From positions 1 to 64,000 of the forward strand of contig JAJTWZ010000001.1 in the NCBI GenBank assembly GCA_021463145.1: a DNA stretch of 64,000 nt. The letters are read 5' to 3'. Within the stretch, counting starts at the first letter, position 1, and each line of letters starts with the position of its first letter. A program made the position numbers and the translations under genes. Shown piece by piece: positions 11,359-20,420 of the stretch. The notes under the pieces were generated by a model that was given only the letters and a program-made list of their open reading frames with translations, ran no database searches and had not been told where the DNA came from. Source of the DNA: Blastocatellia bacterium. GTDB taxonomy: Bacteria > Acidobacteriota > Blastocatellia > UBA7656 > JADIYM01.

Positions 11359-12051
11359 ATGACAACCGCTTCCCCCTCGACGGCGCCCGGCCGCCGGCTT
11401 GCTGTGCTGCAACCTTCGGGCGAATGTCTATCCTGCGTGCACGGCCGCGTCCGAATGGTCAAGGAGCGGTTGAAGATCACGTGCGCCCGTCGCAGGCGCT
11501 CGGGCATCGACTGCCCGGAGTACGTCGACGACGGCCGCTCCGAAGTGCTTCACGCCATCGTTAGACGGCTTCGGCGCACACAGACGGGATATCGGCGTGT
11601 CTTCAACGTGGTGCAGCCGGATTGCCCCAACTGCAAAGAGAATTGCTGTACGCGCCCGTTCCTGAAGAAGACGCCGTTCTACGGCGAGGACAGCATTTAT
11701 TACCTCCTGATTGGACAGCCGCTTCCCGACATCCCGCCTGGCGCGGACCACTGCATCTTCTTCGACCGGGGATGCACCCTTCCATCGCACCTTCGGCCAC
11801 ACGTCTGTATCGAGTACAAGTGTCCGTTCGTCCCGCAACCCCGGCAGATCGACGTTCTTGGCGAACGCATGCCGGAGGACACCATCTATCTGCTGTCGGT
11901 CGCCACGCAGGAATACGCCGGATGGCGGGGTTCGTACCCGCGGACAACAGACAACGGGCTGCCGACTGGGGAGACGGTGGACCGATTTCAGAACGTATGG
12001 AATCCGGAGCGACCGCTGGACGATCTGCGCGAGCGCTACGGCCTGACGTGA
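11359..12051 (+). CDS. Cysteine-rich protein, YkgJ-like Cys cluster
   Basis: CPNCKENCCTRPF and CIFFDRGCTLPSHLRPHVCIEYKCPF. Confidence 0.55.
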   Translation: MTTASPSTAPGRRLAVLQPSGECLSCVHGRVRMVKERLKITCARRRRSGIDCPEYVDDGRSEVLHAIVRRLRRTQTGYRRVFNVVQPDCPNCKENCCTRPFLKKTPFYGEDSIYYLLIGQPLPDIPPGADHCIFFDRGCTLPSHLRPHVCIEYKCPFVPQPRQIDVLGERMPEDTIYLLSVATQEYAGWRGSYPRTTDNGLPTGETVDRFQNVWNPERPLDDLRERYGLT

Positions 12052-12064
12052 TCGAGACTGCCGA

Positions 12065-12715
12065 CTAGGGCAGTTCCGGCCTCGTGATCCTCGGCGGTCC
12101 CGATTTCGGTTTGGTCGGTGGCGATGCTGGACGCTGGTTAACGCCTGGCGCATCAGAAGAAGCTGGCGCCTCGGCAGCGGGAGGCGCGTCTACTTCAGGC
12201 GGCGACTTCAGCTCAGTAAGAATGACCTCGATTTCTTCGCGCACCGAATAGTAAGGCTTGTCCGATATTGCGTTATCGGCATCGCGCCAGTCCTGTACGA
12301 CGTCGCCATCGATTCGGAAACGACCGTGCTGATAGTTCAACGTGCGGTAAAGCCCGCCGTCGCGCACCAGGAACACGAGCCACTCTTCCTTCTTCTTGTA
12401 CTTGTCGTCGGTGTTGGCGATCAGTGAATTGCTCGCCACCCGTACTTCATCGAGCGTGAAATCGCCCTCGATGACGTCCACGATTTCGAGCCTGGCGATC
12501 TGTTTGAAGTCTCCCCAATCCGAATCGTCGGTCTTCTCGACGCGGGCGCGGGCGATCAGAATCGATTTCTCGACGAGTTCTCGCGTCGGCATGACCCGCA
12601 GGTCGCCGTTGCCAGTCGCGAAACCGGCCTGGCTGCAGGCGATGACGAGTCCGGCCACGAGCACACTCAGCAGGGGCGTTCTGAACATAGAGATGTTGAC
12701 CGTGCCTTCCCTCAA
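12065..12715 (-). CDS. Hypothetical secreted/lipoprotein-like protein with Pro-rich C-terminus
   Basis: 216 aa; LLSVLVAGLVIACSQ signal; C-terminal PPAAEAPASSDAPG. Confidence 0.6.
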   Translation of the reverse strand: MREGTVNISMFRTPLLSVLVAGLVIACSQAGFATGNGDLRVMPTRELVEKSILIARARVEKTDDSDWGDFKQIARLEIVDVIEGDFTLDEVRVASNSLIANTDDKYKKKEEWLVFLVRDGGLYRTLNYQHGRFRIDGDVVQDWRDADNAISDKPYYSVREEIEVILTELKSPPEVDAPPAAEAPASSDAPGVNQRPASPPTKPKSGPPRITRPELP

Positions 12716-12792
12716 ACGTCGAAGTTTACCCGACGCCGGTTGCGTCTGACAACGAGCCGTCCCTCAAACGCCTTTCGCAAGGAGACGTTGCA

Positions 12793-13425
12793 TTACTCCT
12801 CGGCCTTGGCCGCCGAGCGGATGGCGAATCGCCTCCAGGCCCAGCCGGCCAAGCCGGCGAGAACGACTACGCCAAGCACCTCGAGCCCGTGTCGCTTGAT
12901 GATATCGACAGCTTCGTCACCGAACTTGACGGCGAGAACGGCCTCGAGACTGAACCGCAGCAAGCGCCCAGCCGCGACGGCAGCTACGAATCGCACCCAG
13001 TGGATCTTCAGTACGCCAGCCGTGAGGTTGAAAGCCTTGAACGGGAACGGCGGAGGCAAAACGGCAGCGGTGGCGATCGTCACGACGTCGTAGCGGCCGA
13101 GCAGATTCTCGATGCGCTCACGTCGCTTCGGCGCAATCTTCGACAGGGCGGCCGACCCGGCGCGCCGGGCCCCGAGATATAGAGTCGTCGATCCGATTAC
13201 CGCTCCGGCGGTCGCGGCGAGCACGGTGACGGGCGCCATGGCCGGCGCTTTCGTCGATAACACGATTACCGCGAAGTCCGCTCCCCCGGGCAATGGGATG
13301 AACGAATCGAGCAGCGATATCAGGAACGCGCCGAGCGGCCCGAAGGCAATGAACCAGTTCGTGAGTTGGGCGAGCTTGTCGCCAAAGGGTATCAGGCTAG
13401 TGAGGAGCATTGGACTGGACCGCAA
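12793..13425 (-). CDS. VTT/DedA-like membrane protein (YqaA family)
   Basis: FGPLGAFLISLLDSFIPLPGGADFAVIV...GAVIGSTTLYLGARRAG. Confidence 0.8.
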   Translation of the reverse strand: MRSSPMLLTSLIPFGDKLAQLTNWFIAFGPLGAFLISLLDSFIPLPGGADFAVIVLSTKAPAMAPVTVLAATAGAVIGSTTLYLGARRAGSAALSKIAPKRRERIENLLGRYDVVTIATAAVLPPPFPFKAFNLTAGVLKIHWVRFVAAVAAGRLLRFSLEAVLAVKFGDEAVDIIKRHGLEVLGVVVLAGLAGWAWRRFAIRSAAKAEE

Positions 13426-13428
13426 AGC

Positions 13429-14622
13429 CTACACGTCGCCTGTCCGATGTGGCAACGTGTCGACACTTGCGGCCGGGAAATAGTGGAGGACAATTGCTTC
13501 CCCGGTCTGGCCGGCCACAGCAAGCCTCTGCGCTCCTTCCAGGCACAGTCCAATCCCGTGTCCGAAACCGGCTCCGCGAAACACGAACGCGCCCCGCTCT
13601 CGCTCGACCTTGAAATTCGGACTCGGCAGTGCGTCCCATCCCAGCCGGCGACCGATAGTTGTTCGGAACACGTCGCCCGGCATTCGTCGATCGCCCGCGC
13701 TCGACACGATGTGGACCGACGTGACCCAGCCGGACTCGTCGCGATCGGCGCGGAGTGAGTAGTCGGATCGCACCGGTGGGCCCGACCGGTCTGCCACCGC
13801 CGAAGCAACAGAAGATGCAGCGATGGTTCGCGTCCACGAGTAGTACTTCGTTCCCCGGCACCAACGGCACTCCACTGAAGTGAAGTCGCCCGAGTCGTCG
13901 ATTCCCCATAGACTGGCCGGCGTCGTCGTCCGCCCTCCACAGCACGCGCTGAAGAATCCGGTGACTATGTGCCCGTCGCGGACAAGTACCTTTCCTGCTG
14001 TCCCCGCGGCGGCCTCCAACGCCAGACGGCGAACTGACGTGTCCTGGCCGATCAACCCGACCGAATGCAGGCAATGCGTCGAGTCGCAGACGTCAAACCC
14101 CTCCCGCGCGTGCCGGGCAACCGAGACCGCGAGATAACTACGGATGGCGATAGCGCCGGCCCTGAGGGCCTCGAGGCGTTCGCAAGAGTCCAATTCCGCC
14201 GATACGGCACTTGCCACCAGCGATTCGAGGGACATATCGGCGCGGATCGCGATTCGGCCCGCGAAGAACTCGAAGTGAACCGGGGCGGGCAAACGCCTTT
14301 GCCGCCGGCTACGGCCGGTCACGTCAACGTCGATCGGCGCGTCGCTGTCGGCGTCTAGCCTGGATCCAAGCCACGCCGGCCGCCCGGGCGTCCGGACTCT
14401 CAATTTACCGGAGTCCACTTCGATCGTGATCGGAGTCCCTGACGGCAGCGTCCAACCGGTTGAGAGCCGAAGCGCCCTTGATGGCCGAATCACCACTCGC
14501 CGAGGCTTCACAATTCCGAGAATGTCTACCCGGAGCGTGACAGGCAGAGTTGCCGTCGCGGCACTCGTCGAGGCGATCGGAACGACCAGGAGCAGTATGG
14601 CCAGCAGGCAGCGAGCGCGCAC
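13429..14622 (-). CDS. SpoIID/LytB-domain protein
   Basis: LEALRAGAIAIRSYLAVS, SACCGGRTTTPASLWG, FRGAGFGHGIGLCLEGAQRLAVAGQTGEAIVLHYFPA. Confidence 0.85.
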   Translation of the reverse strand: MRARCLLAILLLVVPIASTSAATATLPVTLRVDILGIVKPRRVVIRPSRALRLSTGWTLPSGTPITIEVDSGKLRVRTPGRPAWLGSRLDADSDAPIDVDVTGRSRRQRRLPAPVHFEFFAGRIAIRADMSLESLVASAVSAELDSCERLEALRAGAIAIRSYLAVSVARHAREGFDVCDSTHCLHSVGLIGQDTSVRRLALEAAAGTAGKVLVRDGHIVTGFFSACCGGRTTTPASLWGIDDSGDFTSVECRWCRGTKYYSWTRTIAASSVASAVADRSGPPVRSDYSLRADRDESGWVTSVHIVSSAGDRRMPGDVFRTTIGRRLGWDALPSPNFKVERERGAFVFRGAGFGHGIGLCLEGAQRLAVAGQTGEAIVLHYFPAASVDTLPHRTGDV

Positions 14623-14661
14623 GCAGAGAGCCTCCGCCTACAGACTACACGACCAGGGCAC

Positions 14662-14690
14662 AAAAAAAGGGCCGCCGGGGATGGCGGCCC
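14662..14690 (-). terminator. Rho-independent terminator of the sigma-factor gene
   Basis: Minus-strand GGGCCGCC-ATCCCC-GGCGGCCC followed by TTTTTTT; perfect 8-bp stem. Confidence 0.85.
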
Positions 14691-14719
14691 TGTGGAGGCT
14701 ACTGCGGAGGAAACACCCA

Positions 14720-15472
14720 CTATGCAGCGCGGTCGAGCATGCAACCGCGGAGGCGAGCCACAGCTTTCGTGTGGATCTGCGAAACTCGAGACTCGTTGAC
14801 GCCAAGTACGCTGCCAATCTCCTTCATCGTCAACTCGTCGACGTAGTAGAGAGAGATGACCAGCCGCTCCTTCTCCGGAAGCGCTTCGACGGCATCCGCC
14901 AACTGCTGCCGCGCTTCTTCGCGCTCGTAAGTCGTGAACGGATTGAACTCTGGCGAAGCCGGAAGGGACTGAATCGGATCGATCACAGGCGAGCCGTCCG
15001 CGTCGTCACCCAGGTGAAGGCTCGCGAGCTGAACAGAATTGATCTCGTTGACGAGGCCGTGAAGCTCGTCGATGCCAATCTCCAGGAACGCGGCCACCTC
15101 GACATCCTCGACGGAACGGCCGTGTTCGCGCTGCAGTGTAGAGTGAGCCGCCTGCAACTCCCGCGCGCGGCGGCGAAGACTGCGCGGCGCCCAATCGAGA
15201 CTGCGAAGGTGATCGAGGATGGCACCGCGGATTCGCCGTTCGGCATACGTGCGGAATCGAATGCCACGTGTCGGATCGAACTTGTCGGCCGCATCGATGA
15301 GCCCGATCGTGCCGGCGCCGATGAGGTCGTCGACCTCGATGCTCGACGGCAGCTTGCTGCAGACCCGGCCCGCCAGGAACCGAACCAGGCTCAAGTGGTC
15401 CTCGATCAGCGAATCGCGATTGAAGTTCTCGAAGATGAAGGGCGCTTCGATTGGAATGTATGCAGTAGCCAT
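14720..15472 (-). CDS. RNA polymerase sigma factor, FliA/WhiG (sigma-28) family
   Basis: VDDLIGAGTIGLIDAADKFDPTRGIRFRTYAERRIRGAILDHLRSLDWAPRSLRR; region 4 LTMKEIGSVLGVNESRVSQIHTKAVARLR. Confidence 0.92.
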   Translation of the reverse strand: MATAYIPIEAPFIFENFNRDSLIEDHLSLVRFLAGRVCSKLPSSIEVDDLIGAGTIGLIDAADKFDPTRGIRFRTYAERRIRGAILDHLRSLDWAPRSLRRRARELQAAHSTLQREHGRSVEDVEVAAFLEIGIDELHGLVNEINSVQLASLHLGDDADGSPVIDPIQSLPASPEFNPFTTYEREEARQQLADAVEALPEKERLVISLYYVDELTMKEIGSVLGVNESRVSQIHTKAVARLRGCMLDRAA

Positions 15473-15496
15473 GTCGATTCTCGCTTTCGATCGCGA

Positions 15497-15534
15497 CTGT
15501 CGGGTTTTCGGCAGCGCTGTCGGTTTTCCGTCAG
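15497..15534. repeat. Pair of 18-bp imperfect palindromes CTGTCGGgTTTTCGGCAG / CTGTCGGTTTTCCGTCAG, 20 bp apart
   Basis: Direct reading at 15497-15514 and 15517-15534, 25-62 bp upstream of the sigma-factor start codon. Confidence 0.7.
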
Positions 15535-15847
15535 GCCAAGGTTGGCCATTTCTGAAATTCGGAACGCGGGCGACGACGCGAACCCTCTATGGCGAGCCGT
15601 GTGAGTGAATCCGGAAGCTCAATATTCAAAAGAACTTCCGAGCTTCTCTCGCGGCTGCGTTCTGGATTTTCGTAGTCGGTTCCGATCAAAGAGCTCCACG
15701 ATTTCGAGGTGTCGTTTCGTGGTTCGCCGACTACTAGGGCAACTCTGGTGCCACAACCCGCCACAGATCGGAAGCGGGAAACATGGGGCGTTTTGCCGCA
15801 GCCTATTGGCGGACAGGTCCTGTTTCGCCCTCTTTTCCCGCTCTCGA

Positions 15848-15884
15848 GTCGGTAATCCGACACGTACTGTCGGTTTTCCGACAA
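15848..15884. repeat. Second pair of palindromes GTCGG-TAAT-CCGAC and CTGTCGG-TTTT-CCGACA, 21 bp apart
   Basis: Direct reading at 15848-15861 and 15867-15883. Confidence 0.7.
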
Positions 15885-15988
15885 CTGACGTGCCTTGCGA
15901 TCGGGACCGAGATGACCATTGCGGAGGAATCGACGGCCGTGCTAATGAATCTGGCGTGCTTGTCGATACGTGTCCTGGGGCAAACGAG

Positions 15989-16240
15989 ATGACACGAGAC
16001 GAGCTCAAACAGCACCTTTCAGACATGGCCAACGGTCTCTCGCTGATGGCGGACTGCGACGCTAAAGACATTGCCGTCGCTGAGGTGCTCACGAAGCTTC
16101 GTGAGGCGCTTGGCCATCGGACCGAGATCGAGTTCCTCGTTCACTGTCAGTCGTTTGACCCGCACGAAGCGCTGCTCCGCCGCGAGCACGCCGCCCGAGT
16201 GCGACGCGTCACGGGAGAGCTTCCCAGCCGTCCATCGTGA
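15989..16240 (+). CDS. Small hypothetical protein (83 aa)
   Basis: MTRDELKQHLSDMANGLSLMADCDAKDIAVAEVLTKLREALGH...; overlaps NUDIX gene start; longer ORF-track start rejected. Confidence 0.5.
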   Translation: MTRDELKQHLSDMANGLSLMADCDAKDIAVAEVLTKLREALGHRTEIEFLVHCQSFDPHEALLRREHAARVRRVTGELPSRPS

Positions 16241-16977
16241 AAGCTAAACATTCTGAGTGTCGTATTCCGGAGCGCCTTTTCCTGGCTGTTCCAATCGAGG
16301 GCCTGTTCGACGTCCTGGATGACGGACTTGCACCGATCCGATTGCATTGCTCCGAGAAGGCCGCTCGAAAGGCCACGGACATCCGTCGACCGGCAATCCT
16401 GACCGTGTTGGCCTGGGAAGCCGCGGCCCAGGGTCACGAATTCGAAGCAGACGGTGATGGATGGCGCGTCACGGCGGCGCTTCCGCACCACCTGCTTGCG
16501 TGCGATGACCGTCGCGCGCTCGCGAAACTGCGCGTCAAGGGCAGACAATCCTGCGGTGGCATCCTGATCAGCAATCTGGAGGACCCACGCGTGCTGCTGC
16601 TCTTCAAGGAAAAACCTGGCTTCACGGCCTGGAAGTTGCCGAAGGGCGGATTGGAGGATGGAGAGTCGCGCCGACAGGCGGCCAGGCGTGAGGTCGCCGA
16701 GGAGGCCGGAATCCGGCGGGTGCGGGTGCTCGGCAAGGTAGGGATGATTCAATACTTCAAGCAGGGCAAGAAGGGCCGGCGACGTGAAAAGACCGTCGAC
16801 CTCTTTCTCATGCTCAGCCGGGACGGCGAATGCAACATTGCGCCGCGCAAAGGAGAGTCGTTCGTCGCGTGCGCCTGGTTGACTTTCGAGGAAGCAATCG
16901 CCCGCGTCACCCAACCCGAAGCACGCGGTTCCATCGCCCGCGCCCGGGCGCTGACTCAACGACTGAACAAGCGCTGA
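16237..16977 (+). CDS. NUDIX hydrolase
   Basis: GGLEDGESRRQAARREVAEEAGI matches the Nudix box GX5EX7REUXEEXGU. Confidence 0.9.
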   Translation: MKAKHSECRIPERLFLAVPIEGLFDVLDDGLAPIRLHCSEKAARKATDIRRPAILTVLAWEAAAQGHEFEADGDGWRVTAALPHHLLACDDRRALAKLRVKGRQSCGGILISNLEDPRVLLLFKEKPGFTAWKLPKGGLEDGESRRQAARREVAEEAGIRRVRVLGKVGMIQYFKQGKKGRRREKTVDLFLMLSRDGECNIAPRKGESFVACAWLTFEEAIARVTQPEARGSIARARALTQRLNKR

Positions 16978-17000
16978 CCTCGCCTGCAATCGGAATTCGA

Positions 17001-17036
17001 AAAAGGCCACCCTCGACTGCTCGAAGGTGGCCTCTT
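17001..17036. terminator. Bidirectional rho-independent terminator-like hairpin
   Basis: AAAA-GGCCACC-cTCGA-CTGC-TCGA-a-GGTGGCC-TCTTT downstream of the NUDIX gene. Confidence 0.65.
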
Positions 17037-17376
17037 TCACGACGCGATGGAGAACCGCTCAACCGTGTCGGGACTGGATTTTGAACCTATCCAAGATAAG
17101 TGGGCGGCATATCAACTGGCGTTCGGAGTCCCCGACCTAAGTGGGGATGCACTGTCCAGATATCGCTACGCCTCCCGTCTCGTATAGCGTTGGTTCAAAA
17201 TTTTCAACCCCGGTGGAACCACGAATCTCGCAGTGAATCCGCCGCGAAACGAAGACTAGCCGCCACTGGAACAGCGGTCAAGCTCATTCTCTAAGTAACT
17301 GTGTCTAATGACTTTCGGGCGATTTACGGAGTGAATGAAGCGTACGGATTCATCGCCACGCAAAAGTCCGTGTTCG

Positions 17377-18480
17377 CTATGACTTGCGGAGCGCCGCCTT
17401 CAAAACAAGGCTCAGAATCCGGCCTTCGTCGTCGGATCTGAAGGCTATACGGACCGCGTAAAGAGGCAGGGCGACCGGATCGAATCGCTCTAGTTTGACT
17501 GCGTCCTTCTCGGTGGTGAGAAGCGCCTCGGCGCCTGACGAAATGGCCGAAGCCGCGGCAGCGGCGAGGTCCTCTCGGGAGTATGGGTGATGATCGCGAT
17601 GCGCACTCTCGGAAACAACCTGCATTCCAATGTTCCGAAGGTCTTCCGTGAACAGGACCGGGTTTCCGATGGCCGTCAGGACGCCGACCTTTCGGCCGCG
17701 CAATGTCTGGGGATCTCGCAACTCGCCGCCGAACACGGGCCTGAGCGCGTCGATGTCGTGCCATGAATGAAATATCGGGATGTCAGGCCGGCAGGTTCCC
17801 CTGACGACGCGCTCGATCGCCGACTCGTCGAAGGGACGGTCCGAGCGGGTCACGATCACGGCATCGGCGCGCTTCATTCCCTGCAATGGCTCGCGGAGCC
17901 GCCCCACCGGGGGCATCCGCAGACATCCAAACGGATCGGTGGCATCGAGGACCAGCAGGTTCAGATCACGCGCCAGCTGCAAGTGCTGAAAGCCGTCGTC
18001 TAGGACGAAGACTTCGGTACCCAACTCGAGCGCGGCCCAGGACGCTGCCTTCGCACGGTCCGGGTCCACGACTATCGGCACGCCGTCGAGTTCACGCGCC
18101 AGCATCGCGGGCTCGTCTCCGGCGCGATCCGCGTCGTTCGTCGCCCTGGGTTCGTCACGGGCGCCCAGCACGACCCGCTCTTTCGACTGCCGGCCGTAAC
18201 CGCGCGTGAGCACAGCGCATTCGTACCCCTGGTCGCGCAGCACCCGGACAATGTGGGCGACAATCGGGGTCTTCCCCGTTCCGCCTAAAGTCAGATTCCC
18301 GACGCTGATGACAGGCCGATCGAGGCGGACCTGTGACAGATAGCCGGTCTCGTATGCCACTCCACGGACCAGCGCGCCGAACTCGGCAATGCGCACGAAT
18401 GGACCGAGCATGCGCGCCAACGGGCCTGGCGAACCCCCTGGCCGCATCCCCGATTCGAGCCGCTCGCGAATTCCGGTCAC
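17377..18480 (-). CDS. lpxK: Tetraacyldisaccharide 4'-kinase
   Basis: ISVGNLTLGGTGKTPIVAHIVRVL; VFVLDDGFQHLQLARDLNLLVLDA. Confidence 0.95.
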   Translation of the reverse strand: MTGIRERLESGMRPGGSPGPLARMLGPFVRIAEFGALVRGVAYETGYLSQVRLDRPVISVGNLTLGGTGKTPIVAHIVRVLRDQGYECAVLTRGYGRQSKERVVLGARDEPRATNDADRAGDEPAMLARELDGVPIVVDPDRAKAASWAALELGTEVFVLDDGFQHLQLARDLNLLVLDATDPFGCLRMPPVGRLREPLQGMKRADAVIVTRSDRPFDESAIERVVRGTCRPDIPIFHSWHDIDALRPVFGGELRDPQTLRGRKVGVLTAIGNPVLFTEDLRNIGMQVVSESAHRDHHPYSREDLAAAAASAISSGAEALLTTEKDAVKLERFDPVALPLYAVRIAFRSDDEGRILSLVLKAALRKS

Positions 18481-19799
18481 GTGCGTGGGTCCGACGAATC
18501 GATGAGCCCTCGAATGACGGCAATCGTTCGCATCGTAGAGCCCCGATTGGCGTCGAGCACAGCCGCGGCACTGGCGCCGAGCAGCCTGCGTCGCTTCTCG
18601 TCGGTCAGCAGTGACTCGAACGCTCGCGCCAGTCCGTTGGCGTTTGCATCGGCGTGGTCGAGCTGAACGACCGCGCCGGCGGCCAGAAAATCGCTAACCA
18701 CCTGGCGGAAGTTCTCCGTGTGAGGTCCGACTACGATTGGGCGGCCGAAGAGCGCGGGTTCGAGGATACTGTGGCCGCCTCTTGGAACGAGGCTGCCGCC
18801 AACGAAAGCGACGGTCGCGAAAGAATATGCGGCCGCGAGCTCGCCAATCGAATCGAGCAGCAGAATGGCGGCATCGTTTGCCGGAAATTGAGAACCGGCA
18901 TCCGAGCGGCGGACGAAGCCAAGGCCCGACGCCGCCAGGAGGCGCGCAACCTCGTCGAACCGCTCGGGATGGCGCGGCGCGATCATCATCCGAGTGTCGC
19001 CCAATCCTACGCGTCCACGAAGCTCTTTGAGCGCATCGATCAGCATCGCTTCTTCTGCGGGCCCTGTCGAACCGGCCACGATCAACGGCCGCTCGTCGTC
19101 AAGAGCGAAGATGCTGGCGAGATCCGACCGCCGAGAGGCCGTGCGAGCCTGAAAGTCGGCAATGTTCAGGTCGTACTTCATGTTCCCCGTCACGGACACT
19201 CGCGTGGGGTCGGCGCCGAGCGACTTCATCCGATCCGCGTCGGCGGCCGATTGCATGAGGAACCGGGCAACGGCAGCGAGCACTCCGCGCAGAATCCACC
19301 GCAGCCGCGCATAGCCACGATAGGAATTGTCGGAAAGCCGTCCGTTGACGATTGCAACAGGCACGCGACGCTTGCGGCACGCGGCAAGCACGTTCGGCCA
19401 GATCTCGGTCTCGACAAGACAAAGCACGCCTGGACCGATTCGACTCATCGCCCGCGAGACCGGCCCTGGCAGGTCGATAGGAAAGTAGAAGACGTCGAGG
19501 TCCGGAAACCGGTCTCGCGCGACCTTCTGGCCGGTTGCCGTTGTCGTTGAAACCGCCACGCGCCAGTTCGGGAAGGCGGTGACGGCCTCACGCACGAACT
19601 GCTCGACCGCGACGACCTCGCCGACCGAAACGGCGTGAATCCATAGGGTCGGCTTCTTCGATGGCCTGATGTTCGGAGCGCCGAGTCGTTCGGACAGGCT
19701 GCCGATGTACTTCCGATGGCGAATCGCCCGAAATACGAGCACCGGCGCCATTAGGAACAGGCCGACAACCAGAAGAACGGTGTAGACGGCGCGAAACAC
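18477..19799 (-). CDS. waaA: 3-deoxy-D-manno-octulosonic acid transferase
   Basis: LWIHAVSVGEVVAVEQFVREA; CLVETEIWPNVLAACRKRRVPVAIVNGRLSDNSYRGY; 4-bp overlap with lpxK. Confidence 0.94.
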   Translation of the reverse strand: MFRAVYTVLLVVGLFLMAPVLVFRAIRHRKYIGSLSERLGAPNIRPSKKPTLWIHAVSVGEVVAVEQFVREAVTAFPNWRVAVSTTTATGQKVARDRFPDLDVFYFPIDLPGPVSRAMSRIGPGVLCLVETEIWPNVLAACRKRRVPVAIVNGRLSDNSYRGYARLRWILRGVLAAVARFLMQSAADADRMKSLGADPTRVSVTGNMKYDLNIADFQARTASRRSDLASIFALDDERPLIVAGSTGPAEEAMLIDALKELRGRVGLGDTRMMIAPRHPERFDEVARLLAASGLGFVRRSDAGSQFPANDAAILLLDSIGELAAAYSFATVAFVGGSLVPRGGHSILEPALFGRPIVVGPHTENFRQVVSDFLAAGAVVQLDHADANANGLARAFESLLTDEKRRRLLGASAAAVLDANRGSTMRTIAVIRGLIDSSDPRT

Positions 19800-19862
19800 G
19801 CGATTGGCCGGAATACTCGGACGTCGGCGAGTCTCGATGGCGGCTCGCGGGACCTAGTGGCG

Positions 19863-20420
19863 CTATTTAGCCCGCTCGAGGTATCGCCCTTCGTTCGGGT
19901 CGACGCGAATGACGTCGCCCTGTTTTACGAACGGCGGAACCATAACGGTTACGCCAGTGGACAGCTTGGCGGGCTTGTTCGAGTTAGAAGCGGTCGCTCC
20001 CTTGAGTTCGGGCTCGGTCTCGACAACCTCGAGCTCGATAACGGGTGGAAGCTCGATTCCGATCGGGCTACCGTCGAAAAACTCCACTTGAATCTTCAGG
20101 CTCTCGGTCAGGTAGCCCACGGCGTCTCCGAGCTGTTCGGCATTGAGACCGATCTGCTCGTACGACTCGGTATTCATGAAGTAGTAAAAGTCGCCGTCGG
20201 AGTACAGATACTCCATATCGTGCTGCTCGAGCGTGGCCCGTTCGACACTCTCGGTAGCGCTGAACCGAGTCTCCATGCTGGTTCCAGTCTTCAGGCCGCG
20301 CAGTTTGCACTGAACGAACGCTCGAAGGTTGCCGGGGGTGCGGTGCTGGAAGTCCAGCACGCGGTATGGCTCACCGTTGTAGATGATGATGTGTCCCCGG
20401 CGGATCGCATTCGCGTTCAT
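19863..20420 (-). CDS. efp: Elongation factor P, with Asn at the loop-tip position (PGN-L)
   Basis: MNANAIRRGHIIIYNGEPYRVLDFQHRTPGNLRAFVQCKLRGL ... PPVIELEVVETEPELKGATASNSNKPAKLSTGVTVMVPPFVKQGDVIRVD; ATG at 20420. Confidence 0.95.
   Translation of the reverse strand: MNANAIRRGHIIIYNGEPYRVLDFQHRTPGNLRAFVQCKLRGLKTGTSMETRFSATESVERATLEQHDMEYLYSDGDFYYFMNTESYEQIGLNAEQLGDAVGYLTESLKIQVEFFDGSPIGIELPPVIELEVVETEPELKGATASNSNKPAKLSTGVTVMVPPFVKQGDVIRVDPNEGRYLERAK

Noticed and set aside
10123-11412. 429-aa minus-strand ORF
   Set aside because: Antisense to the TPR gene; shadow ORF
17067-17136. tRNA gene
   Set aside because: Acceptor-like helix only; D-arm, anticodon stem and T-loop consensus not met, so reported only as a low-confidence structured element
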